Positions 19,196-28,643 of a stretch of DNA of 28,881 nt are shown piece by piece (within the stretch, counting starts at the first letter, position 1; each line of letters begins with the position of its first letter). The stretch is from the NCBI GenBank assembly GCA_022925895.1, contig JAKSYS010000741.1:1-28881 (forward strand), in the 5' to 3' direction. A program made the translations under genes and the position numbers. The notes beneath the pieces are model-generated. The model had not been told where the DNA came from. It saw only the letters and a program-made list of their open reading frames with translations, and ran no database searches. Source of the stretch: Fragilaria crotonensis. Taxonomy: Eukaryota; Bacillariophyta; Fragilariophyceae; Fragilariales; Fragilariaceae.

Positions 19196-21580
19196 ATGGC
19201 CCTTCCGTTTGCCGCCGCTGTAGGTGGGCAACCGTTAGGGCTGGGGGAGATCCACCCCTCCCCTTGCCGGTGCCTCCTCCAGCGCCAGGACCACCCAAGA
19301 CGTACCGTGAATTGTTCAGTGACGAGGCGAATACACCGCCCACGGACAGGATCGGGAACTACTTGCAAGGATATCGATTCGCGGACGGAGGAGCTGGACC
19401 GGTGCCAGTCCCGGCTGCACTACGGGACCAGACCGCGGTACTAAGCGACCGCCAACCGATGGCTTTCATGTGTCTCACAGGAGGGCCAGGTGGTACCAGG
19501 GAAGTTGCCATCGTGCATCGCATGATGAAGTACATGGACATGCCGGGTGAAGCCGAGTCGGGATACCACGACAGAGTGCTAGGACTGCTTGGGGACATCA
19601 TGCCCCATCAGTACCCAGCGATCGAAATTCCGAGTTCAATGTTTCATTTGGTGGGAACGGCCGTGCGGGTGCCGACCACGGAGGCCTGAACGCGTTGATC
19701 CCAACGTGGGACCATCCACAAGTACCGCTGGGCCCATATAACGAGGGTGACCCTGAAACAGAGGTTGTCAGGCCCCGCAACATACAGCTGGTCCCTTGCT
19801 ACTACGCGTCAATGCTGGTCCATCGGCGCGGAGTGACAGCAAAGGAAGCCTACCAGGAGCTGTATGGTGCGATGCAGGCACGCAACGAAGTGGCCGTATG
19901 CCAGGACGTCCTCACATGGCTGAAGGCAGCATGCACGGCACGCGGAGGCGAAGGGCTTCAAAACAATGTCCCCGTGGTCTTCCACCTGACAACACCTGTG
20001 CACCTGCCACCCGAGGTGTACCGCTACATGATTGGAAAGGTGAAAGGGGACCTGCCAGCGCTGGCAACCCCGGACGCTATGACGGCTGAGGTGACGGGTA
20101 CCCTCGCCGGCGCCCTGCGTGCGCTGACGTCCGCACGAGGAGGGGGAGACGGCGCGGAAGAACGTTCGACCCGAGAACCCAAGGCAATCCACGAGTTTTA
20201 CAAGGAAACATACAGGACGCTGCTACGATTTGGTAACGTCACCACGCCAGAAGCTGTTGCCCCGGTGTGGCGCCGGTTGGCGAACTGCACAAAAAGTGAG
20301 CAACACACCATATTGGTGCAGGAATTTCAAAGAGTGTGTATGGCCCGAGGATTATCGACGGAGTTTTATGTACCGGTGGTGACGGCAGGACTAAAACAGA
20401 TGGTGACCGGTCTACAATTCCTAGGCCATGGTGTTGACGACCTAAGTACAGGCTGCCAACCGTTCATGGTGGCATTCACGGGGAGCACCAACCACCGTCA
20501 GGCGCTGGAGTCAGCCACTATCGGAAACCAACTCGCTCAAGGAGAGCACAGTGCCAGCCTCACGGATTATGTGACCTTGCGCGCGAATGAGAAGATCAAA
20601 TTCCCGCGCGATGTCATGGAAGTGGGAATCACACTCGGAAGATTTGCCGTTATCTGCCAAACCTTGTTCCAAGGCACAGGGCCTGATAATCCGTTGGTAA
20701 ATCTTATGTGGAAGCTTTTGCGGATATACAGAACTCCGCCCCCTCTATCACGGACAAGTTCCAACAGATCGCACACCAGCCAGCAGTGGCCAGCGTGTTC
20801 TACGCGTGCATCCTCAGGGCCGTACAGGTGCGTGTGTACGATTACCTGCACGCCGTTAGCATCAATGTCTCCGAAGATCACACGGGGGTGGAGACGCCAG
20901 ACTTTCGACACATGGTCTCGGACCTCAAGCATGGGACCTTTCCACATTCGAGCAATTGGGTCCCAATACCCATCGAGTATCGGGAGCCGGGGCGTGGTGC
21001 GGGCGGTGGTACTGGCGCATCGAGGGCGCCGCCCAGCGCTGTCCCTACGGCGGGCAGCTCGGTGTCCACGGAACGCACCGGCGTGTCGTCACTTACCACC
21101 GATGCCACACCACGCGTACCAATGACACCCATCGACAACCCGGACAACGACGCGGCCTTTCGCGCCATAGTGGTCCGCCCCGGCGGCACGCGTCCTATCC
21201 TTCGCGACAACCCGCCGCCACAAAACGACGCAGGACGCGTGTTCTGTGTGTCTTGGTGGCTCAGGGGTAGTTGCTATCCGAATTGCCGACGCCGTGAAAC
21301 ACACGTTCCCTTTGCGTCCACAGGCGAGCGAACACGGCTCCTCGCATTTTGTCGCGAGCGACTGGCAGCGCCAGCGCCGCGACAGGCGGGGGTACGTGAC
21401 GGGGAGGCCAGGGTGGATCCGCGAACGCGGACTCATCCTGGCTTCTTCAGGCGCCTCCCTGGGCGCGGCCGGTGCCGACAACAAGAGTACCATCAACCAG
21501 GACGGCCAAGAGGCCGGCAGCGGAGATATCGACGGCGGAGTCGGTGCTTGGTAAGTGCGCGGCGGAGGGGGCTGAGTTGA
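19196..21580 (+). pseudogene. retroelement gag-like ORF with Cys/His zinc motif (frame-disrupted)
   Basis: The first element gene starts at ATG 19196 (ALPFAAAVGG), 41 bp after A1. The coding signal then moves through successive frames: 19196 to about 19245, 19245 to about 19660, 19660 to about 20712, and on to about 21300 or beyond. Each step equals one missing base, the third within a short A run in ATGTGGAAGC. The C-terminal part has a zinc-knuckle-like motif at 21245-21304: Cys-X8-Cys-X3-Cys-X5-His, within CVSWWLRGSCYPNC. A Gly/Ala/Thr-rich linker precedes it. No enzymatic domain is seen, and a nucleic-acid-binding structural role is inferred from position and motif. Where gag ends is unclear; the last open frame continues to 21580 and overlaps the start of the next gene. 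Confidence 0.7.
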
Positions 21581-23783
21581 TACGTCGTTTTGGATGGGAG
21601 AGAGCGGTGTCCAAGGCGCGCGGTGAATCTAATGTGTCACGCGGGGTTCGGCATCTACCACACAAAGCTGCAAGATTGCTGGAACATTTAAGGCGCCGAG
21701 GGGCGGGAGTTCTCACCTCCGCCGCACCATGGTCGCTGCAAGACTCGACGCCGCGGTCACCCGCGGGTCGCACAAATCAGCCCACCAGGATCGGGAGTTT
21801 GTCCTCGAGGAAATGATGGATTTTTGCAGGCAAGGGTATTGATGGTTGTCCCCTATGCGGCCGTCCGCCATTGGACGAATTTGCGACTCTCGCCAATCGG
21901 TGCAGTGCCGCAACGCGACAGACGACCACGCCTGATTGTCGACTACAGTTTTTCAGACGTGAACGGGAAACGGTGCAGCTCGCCCCGCCGGAGGCAATGC
22001 AGTTCGGCCGCGCACTGCATCGTGTGTTGAAACGGATCGTCGAAGCGGATGGACGGTATGGGCCAGTGTACCTGGCCAAAATTGATATCGCGGATGGCTT
22101 TTACCGCGTATGGCTGCAGTCTCGAGATATCATTAAACTAGGAGTTGTGCTTCCAACATCGCCCGGTCAGCCACCGCTCATTGCTTTCCCACTCACACTG
22201 CCAATGGGGTGGGTCGAATCCCACCTTATTTCACTGTGTTGACCGAGACGGCATGCGACCTCGCCAATGCGTCGCTCCGTCACAACGACAGCACCCGCCT
22301 CATCGCCTCGAGCAGGTTGCAGCCACACTGCCCGATACGGCCTCGGCACCCGCCCTGCCACGCAAGCGTCTACGTTCGCACGAGCGACTACGTCCGTACC
22401 AGCGCCCACGTTCGCCAGGGCGGCCGGTGGCCGCGGTCGACGTCTACGTCGACGATTTTCTTCTGATGGCACAAACCGAGCCTCAGCGTACGAAAGTACT
22501 GCGCACAACGTTGCACGCCATCGATCAAGTGTTCCGGCCGCTGGTACCCACTGACCCTAACCACCGAAAGGAGCCAGCGTCTGTCAAAAAATGTTGAAAG
22601 GGGATGCTTGCTGGGACACGAAGAAGCGGATCCTGGGATGGGACTTAGACACCGTGGCCCAAACGTTGCACCTGCCGGATCACCGACTGGAGCGCCTCCA
22701 CGTTCTACTGGACTCCATCAGCCCGCCACACAAACGCGTCGCCGTCAAGCGCTGGCATCAAATCCTCGGGGAACTCCGTTCCATGTCCCCGGCACTGCCC
22801 GGCGCTCGAGGTTTGTTTTCCATCTTGCAAGAATCCTTGCGCAAGTCCGACCGCCATCGTGTTCGCATCACAAAGGCGGTATGGGATATGGCAGCGGATT
22901 TTCGCGCCATCGCGCAGTCCCTGCAGACACGCCCGACGCGCCTGCAGGAACTTGTGCCGTCCACGCCGGCGTACATCGGTGCTTCAGACGCCTGCATCCA
23001 GGGGATGGGGGGTGTGTGGTTCGACGCCACGGCCGACGAACACAGTCCGCCGATGCTGTGGCGCGCACCTTTTTCACCAGCAATTCAAGCAGCCTTGGTC
23101 ACATCGGACAATCCCAACGGTACCATCTCCATCTCGGACTTGGAACTTACAGCCATGATTGCTCACAAGGAGGTCTTGGCATCCTCCCGCCCCATCGCCG
23201 AACGAACCATCTGGATGGCCACGGACAACCGCGCGGCCTTGTCATGGTCTCATAAAGGCTCGGCCACCTCGACAGCAGCCCGGGCCTATTTACTACGGCT
23301 CAACTCTCTCCACCAACGTCGGCACCGATACGTTCCCCTGCATAATCACATTGCCGGCAAGGCGAACGCCATGGCCGACGATGCCAGCCGACGGTGGGAT
23401 CTTTCGACCGCCGACCTGCTCTCACACTTCAACTCGCAGTTTCCACAGGCATACCCTGGCAGCTCTGCCAGCTGCCACACGCCACCAACTCCGCGCTGAC
23501 TGGGGCGCTATTCTGCAAGCGACAGACACGCGCGTTTCCCGACAACGTGTCACCACCACTAACGCCTCCTGGCGACTATGGACGGCCTTCTGCGATACGA
23601 TCCACGTCGATCCTTACGGCCTCCCACGCGACGCCATCCCACTTCTCCAGCTCTTTGCACAGCGGGTCCGCGATGGCACCATCGCGCCCGGCCGTCGGGC
23701 CGTGCGATCTCGCACGGTGGAAGACGCCGTCCGCGCCGTGGGCCAGACGTACGCCGGGTTGGGGTCCGTTGACCCTCGACTGA
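21472..23783 (+). pseudogene. retroelement reverse transcriptase-RNase H ORF (frame-disrupted)
   Basis: Reverse-transcriptase blocks occur in order: LRLSPIGAVPQ and RRPRLIVDYSF near 21880-21955, YLAKIDIADGFYRVWL near 22070-22115, LPMGWVES near 22200, and the catalytic YVDD box at 22445-22456. RNase H follows in one uninterrupted frame from 22591, with the acidic residues in GASDACIQGMGG, DLELTAMIAHKE, ATDNRAALSW and NAMADDASRR. Frame changes occur near 21750, 21838, 21970, 22223, between about 22270 and 22430, at 22589, and again at 23440-23500. Each is accounted for by one lost base, usually in a short homopolymer (for example the A run in GTCAAAAAATG). The last frame runs to a stop at 23783 and overlaps the recombinase ORF. 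The domain order RT-RNase H-recombinase is that of DIRS-order elements. Confidence 0.82.
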
Positions 23784-24574
23784 ACGCCCACGGGACGTTG
23801 GACCTCCGACTCACATCCTTGTTCCAATCGTGGAGCAAGTACGACGACCCGCCGTCGCGCGTCAAACCCCTGCCAGGCACCCTCCTTGCCAACACCGTCG
23901 CGCTCGCCCGGCAGGAGGCCACTCCCGTAGCCCTCGCGGTGGCCTCGTTACTAACGCTTGGCCACTTCTTCCTCCTACGCCCAGGCGAATACATGGGCAC
24001 GCCCGATGATTCTTTGGACACCCTCTTTCGCCTCCGCGACCTCACCCTCTGGGTGGGCTCCCGTACGTTGGACCACCTTCACTGTCCCATTCCCGATCTC
24101 CACGCCGCCACCTTCGCCACTTTGACGTTTACACGCCAAAAGAACGGGGTGCGCAACGAAACAGTCGGCCATGGCCGGTCGGGCCACCCCCACTTGTGCC
24201 CCGTGCTCTGCCTCGTTGATCGGGTCATCTATCTCCGTTCCATACACGCCGACCCGGCAACACCGCTGAACGCCTACGGCGCCCATCCTCGGTGCTTCAT
24301 TCGCGCCGGTGACATAACTCGTCGGATCCGCGTGGCCCTCTCCCTTCACCCGCACCCGGGCTACAGCGCCACGGACGTGTCCGCCCGCTCGACGCGAGCA
24401 GGCGGCGCCATGGCCCTCCTCTGCGCGGGTGTTGGTCGCGAGCGCATCCGGATGATCGGTCGCTGGCGATCCGACGAGCTTTATCGGTACCTTCACGTCC
24501 AGGCCCAACCTGTCATGAACGGCCTCGCCGCAGCGATGCTGCGCGGCAGCTCCTACCAGATGGCTCCTGGATAA
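23381..24574 (+). CDS. retroelement tyrosine recombinase
   Basis: A 397-residue ORF if it starts at ATG 23381; the frame is open further upstream to 23159 but that part overlaps RNase H. The N-terminal segment around SWRLWTAFC to LLQLFAQRVRDG resembles the SAM-like core-binding domain of phage-type integrases. The catalytic domain shows box I Arg in FFLLRPGEY (Arg codon 23978-23980), box II in ARSTRAGGAMAL, and the final GRWRSDELYRYLH with the candidate nucleophile Tyr. In box II the first position of the HxxR motif appears to be Arg rather than His. The product would integrate a circular cDNA by site-specific recombination. The frame is intact, unlike the upstream element ORFs. It ends 63 bp before B1. 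Confidence 0.82.
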   Translation: MPADGGIFRPPTCSHTSTRSFHRHTLAALPAATRHQLRADWGAILQATDTRVSRQRVTTTNASWRLWTAFCDTIHVDPYGLPRDAIPLLQLFAQRVRDGTIAPGRRAVRSRTVEDAVRAVGQTYAGLGSVDPRLNAHGTLDLRLTSLFQSWSKYDDPPSRVKPLPGTLLANTVALARQEATPVALAVASLLTLGHFFLLRPGEYMGTPDDSLDTLFRLRDLTLWVGSRTLDHLHCPIPDLHAATFATLTFTRQKNGVRNETVGHGRSGHPHLCPVLCLVDRVIYLRSIHADPATPLNAYGAHPRCFIRAGDITRRIRVALSLHPHPGYSATDVSARSTRAGGAMALLCAGVGRERIRMIGRWRSDELYRYLHVQAQPVMNGLAAAMLRGSSYQMAPG

Positions 24575-24637
24575 CATTTTCCCACCCGTTTCCTTTGTCT
24601 CCTCCCACCCTTTTCCGCCCTTGGCCCTTTATGGGCA

Positions 24638-24794
24638 ACAACCGAGTGACTCCGAGAGGAGCCTGCTGGTTAATTGGGTAGGGGGGCCCGAGCCTCTAGT
24701 AGGAGCATCGTTACCCACCAAACCCACTTTGTCTCGCTAAGGGACTACGTAGCGGACGATCCACAACTGAGGTGGGGCGACTGCGGAGCCCCAC
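24638..24794 (+). repeat. retroelement B1 repeat
   Basis: 157-bp internal repeat beginning ACAACCGAGTGACTCCG and ending GAGCCCCAC, directly abutting A2 (they share AC). It contains a 21-bp block, ending in GTAGG, that B2 lacks. Confidence 0.9.
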
Positions 24795-25103
24795 CGTCAG
24801 TGGGGGTGAGGGAGCGACAGAAGGACAAGATACAACGAGCCTACGGCACCCTCCATACATTCTACGTTTAGGGTCATCTTCATGCATGTTTCAGATTTCT
24901 ATATGGGGGCCTACGCAACCCCATGAAGGAGTTCGGTGCTTTGAACGAAATTTGGCAGACGCACCATTGTTTTGTTGAACACGGTGCGTCACCGAAGCCA
25001 ACATCGCAAGGACCGTCGAGAGTAACAACTTGGTGAACCGACACTACGATCGGGCACCTGTACGTTGCGAACGGCGCCACTCTAGTTGTTAGTTTAAATT
25101 TGT
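24793..25103 (+). repeat. retroelement A2 repeat
   Basis: 311-bp copy of A1 with three substitutions, placed between B1 and B2. Confidence 0.92.
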
Positions 25104-25114
25104 CCCACCCGCCC

Positions 25115-25249
25115 ACAACCGAGTGACTCCGAGAGGAGCCTGCTGGTTAATTGGGTAGGAGCATCGTTACCCACCAACCCACTTTGTCTCGCTAAGGGAC
25201 TACGTAGCGGACGATCCACAACTGAGGTGGGGCGACTGCGGAGCCCCAC
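25115..25249 (+). repeat. retroelement B2 terminal repeat
   Basis: 135-bp right terminus ending GAGCCCCAC. It equals B1 minus 21 bp (the loss lies between two GTAGG words) and minus one A. The 11 bases between A2 and B2 (CCCACCCGCCC) resemble the C-rich DNA upstream of B1, so the true B2 start may be slightly earlier. Confidence 0.9.
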
Positions 25250-25319
25250 GACACGAAACTCAGGATTGTTCATAAAAAGTATATTTTAAGGTCTGCAGCA
25301 GACATCGCATCAAGTCGTC

Positions 25320-27640
25320 ATGTCGGCACGCTCTTCAGAAATAAATCAGCAACAATCGTTGAGCGATTTCTTGTCGGGACAGTATCAGATTGAGAAGCGC
25401 CAAGTCAGAGAGGAACCTAGAGCTCGTGATGTTGAAGCTCAGGCTCCTGAGACCCCTGTAGCTGCGTCAACAACCCAAGTTAGAGAGGGTTTTCACAAGA
25501 GCTCCAGCATTGCACTGGAGGCGAGAGATGACCCGTTTGCACCTCGTGAGGGGAAAACTCTCACGTGGCAAAATGTCAACATGGTTTTGGTGAGTTTGCT
25601 TTTTCATCTTTTGGCGTCATCGCAATATGTCAAACTTGCCGCCACCGAAGAATGCCGAATCTGACCATGGCATCGATTCTTCCCAACGCAGGCTGGAGAA
25701 AAAGGAGAAAAGGACCGCAAACTTCTAGATACGGTTTGGGGTGAAGTCCCAGCCAAGCAGACTACAGCCATCATGGGGCCAAGGTACGTGTCGAATGAGC
25801 AAGTTTGTTGTTATACTATTGCATGTATTGACCTTCAATTCCTTTCATCGCACACAGTGGCGCCGGTAAAACCTCCTTGCTCAACATCCTAGCTGGACGT
25901 GCTGCAACCCGAGGCCGCATCACAATCAATGCCGATATTCGCTTGAACAACTATAGTGTGGATCCTACCAACGTTAATGTCCGTAAGCAGATCGCTTTCG
26001 TTGCACAAGATGACTCACTCCAGGTTACATCTACCCCACGCGAGGCCATCTATTTCTCCGCCAAACTTCGTCTCCCTCGTTACATGACCGAGGCACAGCT
26101 TGTTAAGCTCACGAAGCGAATGATTGTGGAGCTTGGTCTGGAAGATTGTGCCGATACCATCGTCGGTGGTGCTCTCATCAAGGGTATCTCTGGAGGGCAG
26201 CGCAAGCGCACCAGTGTCGGCGTGGAGCTTGTTACTAAGCCAGCACTCGTCTTTCTCGACGAGCCTACTTCTGGGTTGGACTCGTACTCGGCTGTGCAGC
26301 TGTGTCAGGTGTTGAAGAAGGTGGCCAACGCTGGTTCCAGCGTCTTGTTTACCATCCACCAGCCGTCGTCTGAAATTTTCAACTCCTTCGACCATTTGAT
26401 TCTGATGAACAAGGGTCTTGTCATGTATGAAGGAGCTGTATCTGCTGTTCCTGACTACTTTGGAGCTCGCAATCACCCAAACCCTCCCAACTACAACGTG
26501 AGTGACCATATACATGATGTGCACGGGTAGTTTTGAATTGTATCCCTAACCGACGACTTTTCTTGACAGCCCGCGGATTGGATTATGAATGTTGCCCAGT
26601 CAGTGGACCGTGAGCAGCTCATTGCGGACGGGTTCTTCCCGAAGGATGATCGAAAGCTCGGTGAGGCCTTTACCGCCGAGGAAGGAAAGGATGCCCTTGG
26701 TATCACACTCACTAGGCGTCACAGGGTTGGGACTGAAGACACCCGCCAAGTCGGCATGTCCACCGAAATTAAAATGTTATTCGGCAGAGAGATCACGAAT
26801 TTAAAACGCGATACTGCTGCGGTCGGCGCTCGATTTGGTCTTACCATCTTCTTGGGAGTTTTGATTGGAGTCATTTTCTTGAATGTCGGCAGATCGAACT
26901 CTGCCGAGCAACAAAACATCCAAAGTCACTTCGGAGCTCTGTTCATGGTCATGCTTATGGGCATGTTTGGAACTGCGCAGCCAGCTTTGTTGGCCTTTCC
27001 TGAAGAACGCCCTGTATTTCTGCGAGAGTACTCGACCAACCACTACAACGTGCTCTCGTACTTTCTTTCTCGCTTGACAATGGAAGCGTTCATCACATTT
27101 TTACAGATTTGTGTTCAGGTGAGTAGGCGTTGGTTCGTTTCACATTGTGATGCACGTTATCGTTGCTAACTTTCTCCTCTCCAGATCGTGATCACTTACT
27201 TCATGATCGGATTCCAGGCGAACTTCGGAGAGTTCCTGATCATTGCTTACGCGCTGGCTATGTCGAGTACTGCGCTTGCCGTTCTGCTTGGTTGTTCAGT
27301 TGAGGATCCAAAGCTCGCTCAAGAAATGCTCCCCATCCTATTCGTGCCTCAGATGCTGTTTGCCGGGTTCTTCGTCGCGCCATCCCTCATTCCTGTTTGG
27401 TTGCGTTGGGCCCAATACCTCTGCACCTTGACTTACGCAATTCGCTTGTCACTCGTGGCGGAGTTTGATCGAGATTGCGGTTCCCCAGAAGCTGACGCAA
27501 ACTGTCAAGGTATTTTGGTCCGTATTGACGCCAATCAGAACGATGTTTGGTGGTATTGGCTTGTTCTGGTTGGTCTGTTCGCTTTCTTCCGTATCGCCGC
27601 TGTGGTTGTCTTGAGAAAGAAGGCCACCAAGTTTTACTAA
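25320..27640 (+). CDS. ABCG (White/WBC-type) half-transporter, five exons
   Basis: Exons 25320-25589, 25692-25783, 25858-26497, 26570-27118 and 27185-27640 join to a 668-residue protein. All four introns (66-102 bp) have GT-AG ends and keep the frame; intron 2 splits the Walker A serine codon. The order is nucleotide-binding domain then membrane domain, as in ABCG half-transporters, which dimerise to export lipids, sterols or xenobiotics. Visible are Walker A GPSGAGKT, the signature ISGGQRKR, Walker B PALVFLDEPTSGLDS and the H-loop TIHQPSSE. Six membrane helices follow: near FGLTIFLGVLIGVIF, FGALFMVMLMGMFG, FITFLQICVQIVITYF, FLIIAYALAMSSTALAV, FVPQMLFAGFFV and YWLVLVGLFAFFRIAAV. The N-terminal 75 residues are polar, with no organelle presequence. 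The retroelement ends 70 bp upstream of the ATG, so the promoter may be altered. Confidence 0.93.
25590..25691 (+). other. ABCG intron 1
   Basis: 102-bp GTGAGT...CAG intron, phase 0. Skipping it joins NVNMVL to AGEKGEKD, as expected for the start of an ABCG nucleotide-binding domain. Confidence 0.85.
25784..25857 (+). other. ABCG intron 2
   Basis: 74-bp GTACGT...CAG intron that splits the Ser codon (AG|T) of the Walker A motif GPSGAGKT. Confidence 0.9.
26498..26569 (+). other. ABCG intron 3
   Basis: 72-bp GTGAGT...CAG intron, phase 0. It joins NPPNYN to PADWIMN, the standard ABCG sequence after the H-loop. Confidence 0.9.
27119..27184 (+). other. ABCG intron 4
   Basis: 66-bp GTGAGT...CAG intron, phase 0, within the third membrane helix (FLQICVQ joined to IVITYF). 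Confidence 0.9.
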
Positions 27641-27911
27641 TCTGCCGACCTCCGTAGTTGATATTCGATGGCACATTCTTAGTAGGATCCATAAGTTTTA
27701 AACGTATATTGAACAGGTTTCGGGAACAAACTCTCTAGGGCAGAACTGATTTGATGATGAGGAGGGCCCGATGAGCGTACATACACTAGAATTTGAATGG
27801 CGCGAATGATCAACTTCTTATTAAGTGGCACCAGTTTATGAAAGACGATCAGGGTAGCCTTTCGTCCAGTGGATCCTGCGCGAGCGGCTACCGTGCCCTT
27901 CGTAGGCTGCG

Positions 27912-28643
27912 TTATCCACTGAAAGCCAATGTAAGCCCCGCCACAACAGCCAAGACAGCAACTCGAGCCGTTCCCGCAATGGCAGATTCTCGAGTCACTT
28001 GTTCACCATTTTCGTCAATCTCTTCCTTGAAAACTTCCATCCCCGGAGTGACGAGAAAGAAATCTACAAGTACGGTAAGGAACGCAGCGATCGGAATATT
28101 TTGCAGCTTGCGCAGATTGCCAACTTCTGCATTGAGGACACCCAATTGATAGTCCTGAGTTTGTGGAACGGTCTGGAGAGGAGGAAAGAAGGTCCTGGGT
28201 GTGACGAATCCCGGAGGTGCCGCGCCGTCGACTCGCAGCACATGCGTGGGGTCCACAAAGTCTCCCCGACGGGCGTAGTCAATCGCACCCCGGAGCGCAT
28301 CCGGAATCGAGGCTTCCTCAAACACCGGTGCGCCAAGATCAACTCCTGCGTTTGGAGCAGGAACGATTGATTGCATTTTGAGCAGATACGGGTCCACTGG
28401 CCCGAACAAGGTCATCTCGTGTCCGTGAGCCGGCTGTAGCTGCACTGCCGTTGAATAGACCGTCGAGAGGAGTGCCTCCAGAGTTGGATGATTCAATATT
28501 TGATCCACAGATGATGTGATATGCGACGGCTCCATCGACATAATTTTCACTGTGCTTCTTCGAGTTGCAAATGCGTGTTGAGACATGAATGCAATGACAC
28601 ATGTGGTGGGCGTCAATAGTAGGACAGCCAGGGCGATAGACAT
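27912..28643 (-). CDS. plastid-targeted membrane protein of unknown function
   Basis: A 243-residue protein that I do not recognise. ATG 28643 starts a signal peptide (SIALAVLLLTPTTCVIA) cut before FMSQHAF, the diatom plastid junction. Another in-frame ATG at 28808 would add 55 polar residues in front of the signal and is less likely. The middle is soluble and Pro-rich (for example PAPNAGVDLGAPVF and TPRTFFPPLQTV). Two hydrophobic segments lie at the C-terminus: IPIAAFLTVLVDFFLV and VAVLAVVAGLTLAFSG, the latter ending at the stop. Between them is a charged loop (KEEIDENGEQ). This suggests a plastid or thylakoid membrane protein with its bulk on one side. The frame is intact and the gene is convergent with ABCG (271 bp). 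Confidence 0.75.
   Translation of the reverse strand: MSIALAVLLLTPTTCVIAFMSQHAFATRRSTVKIMSMEPSHITSSVDQILNHPTLEALLSTVYSTAVQLQPAHGHEMTLFGPVDPYLLKMQSIVPAPNAGVDLGAPVFEEASIPDALRGAIDYARRGDFVDPTHVLRVDGAAPPGFVTPRTFFPPLQTVPQTQDYQLGVLNAEVGNLRKLQNIPIAAFLTVLVDFFLVTPGMEVFKEEIDENGEQVTRESAIAGTARVAVLAVVAGLTLAFSG

Larger units (their letters stand above)
18844..25249 (+). mobile_element. tyrosine-recombinase retrotransposon (DIRS order, PAT/Ngaro-type split direct repeats)
   Basis: A 6.4-kb element with the arrangement A1-gag-RT/RNase H-recombinase-B1-A2-B2. This split-direct-repeat end structure is known from PAT-like and Ngaro-like retrotransposons, which integrate by a tyrosine recombinase and make no target duplication. 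A1 (18844-19154) and A2 (24793-25103) are 311 bp long and differ at three bases. B1 (24638-24794) and B2 (25115-25249) match except for a 21-bp block and one base missing from B2. No methyltransferase domain was noticed. The element appears more GC-rich than its surroundings. At both outer junctions the sequence ACGAC is present (18841-18845 and 25248-25252), consistent with integration at a short shared core. All three coding regions are on the plus strand, but the first two are broken by single-base frame slips. Confidence 0.88.

Noticed and set aside
18844-25249. LTR retrotransposon
   Set aside because: The ends are split repeats (A1...B1-A2-B2), not simple LTRs, and the element encodes a tyrosine recombinase instead of a DDE integrase; no protease motif was seen.
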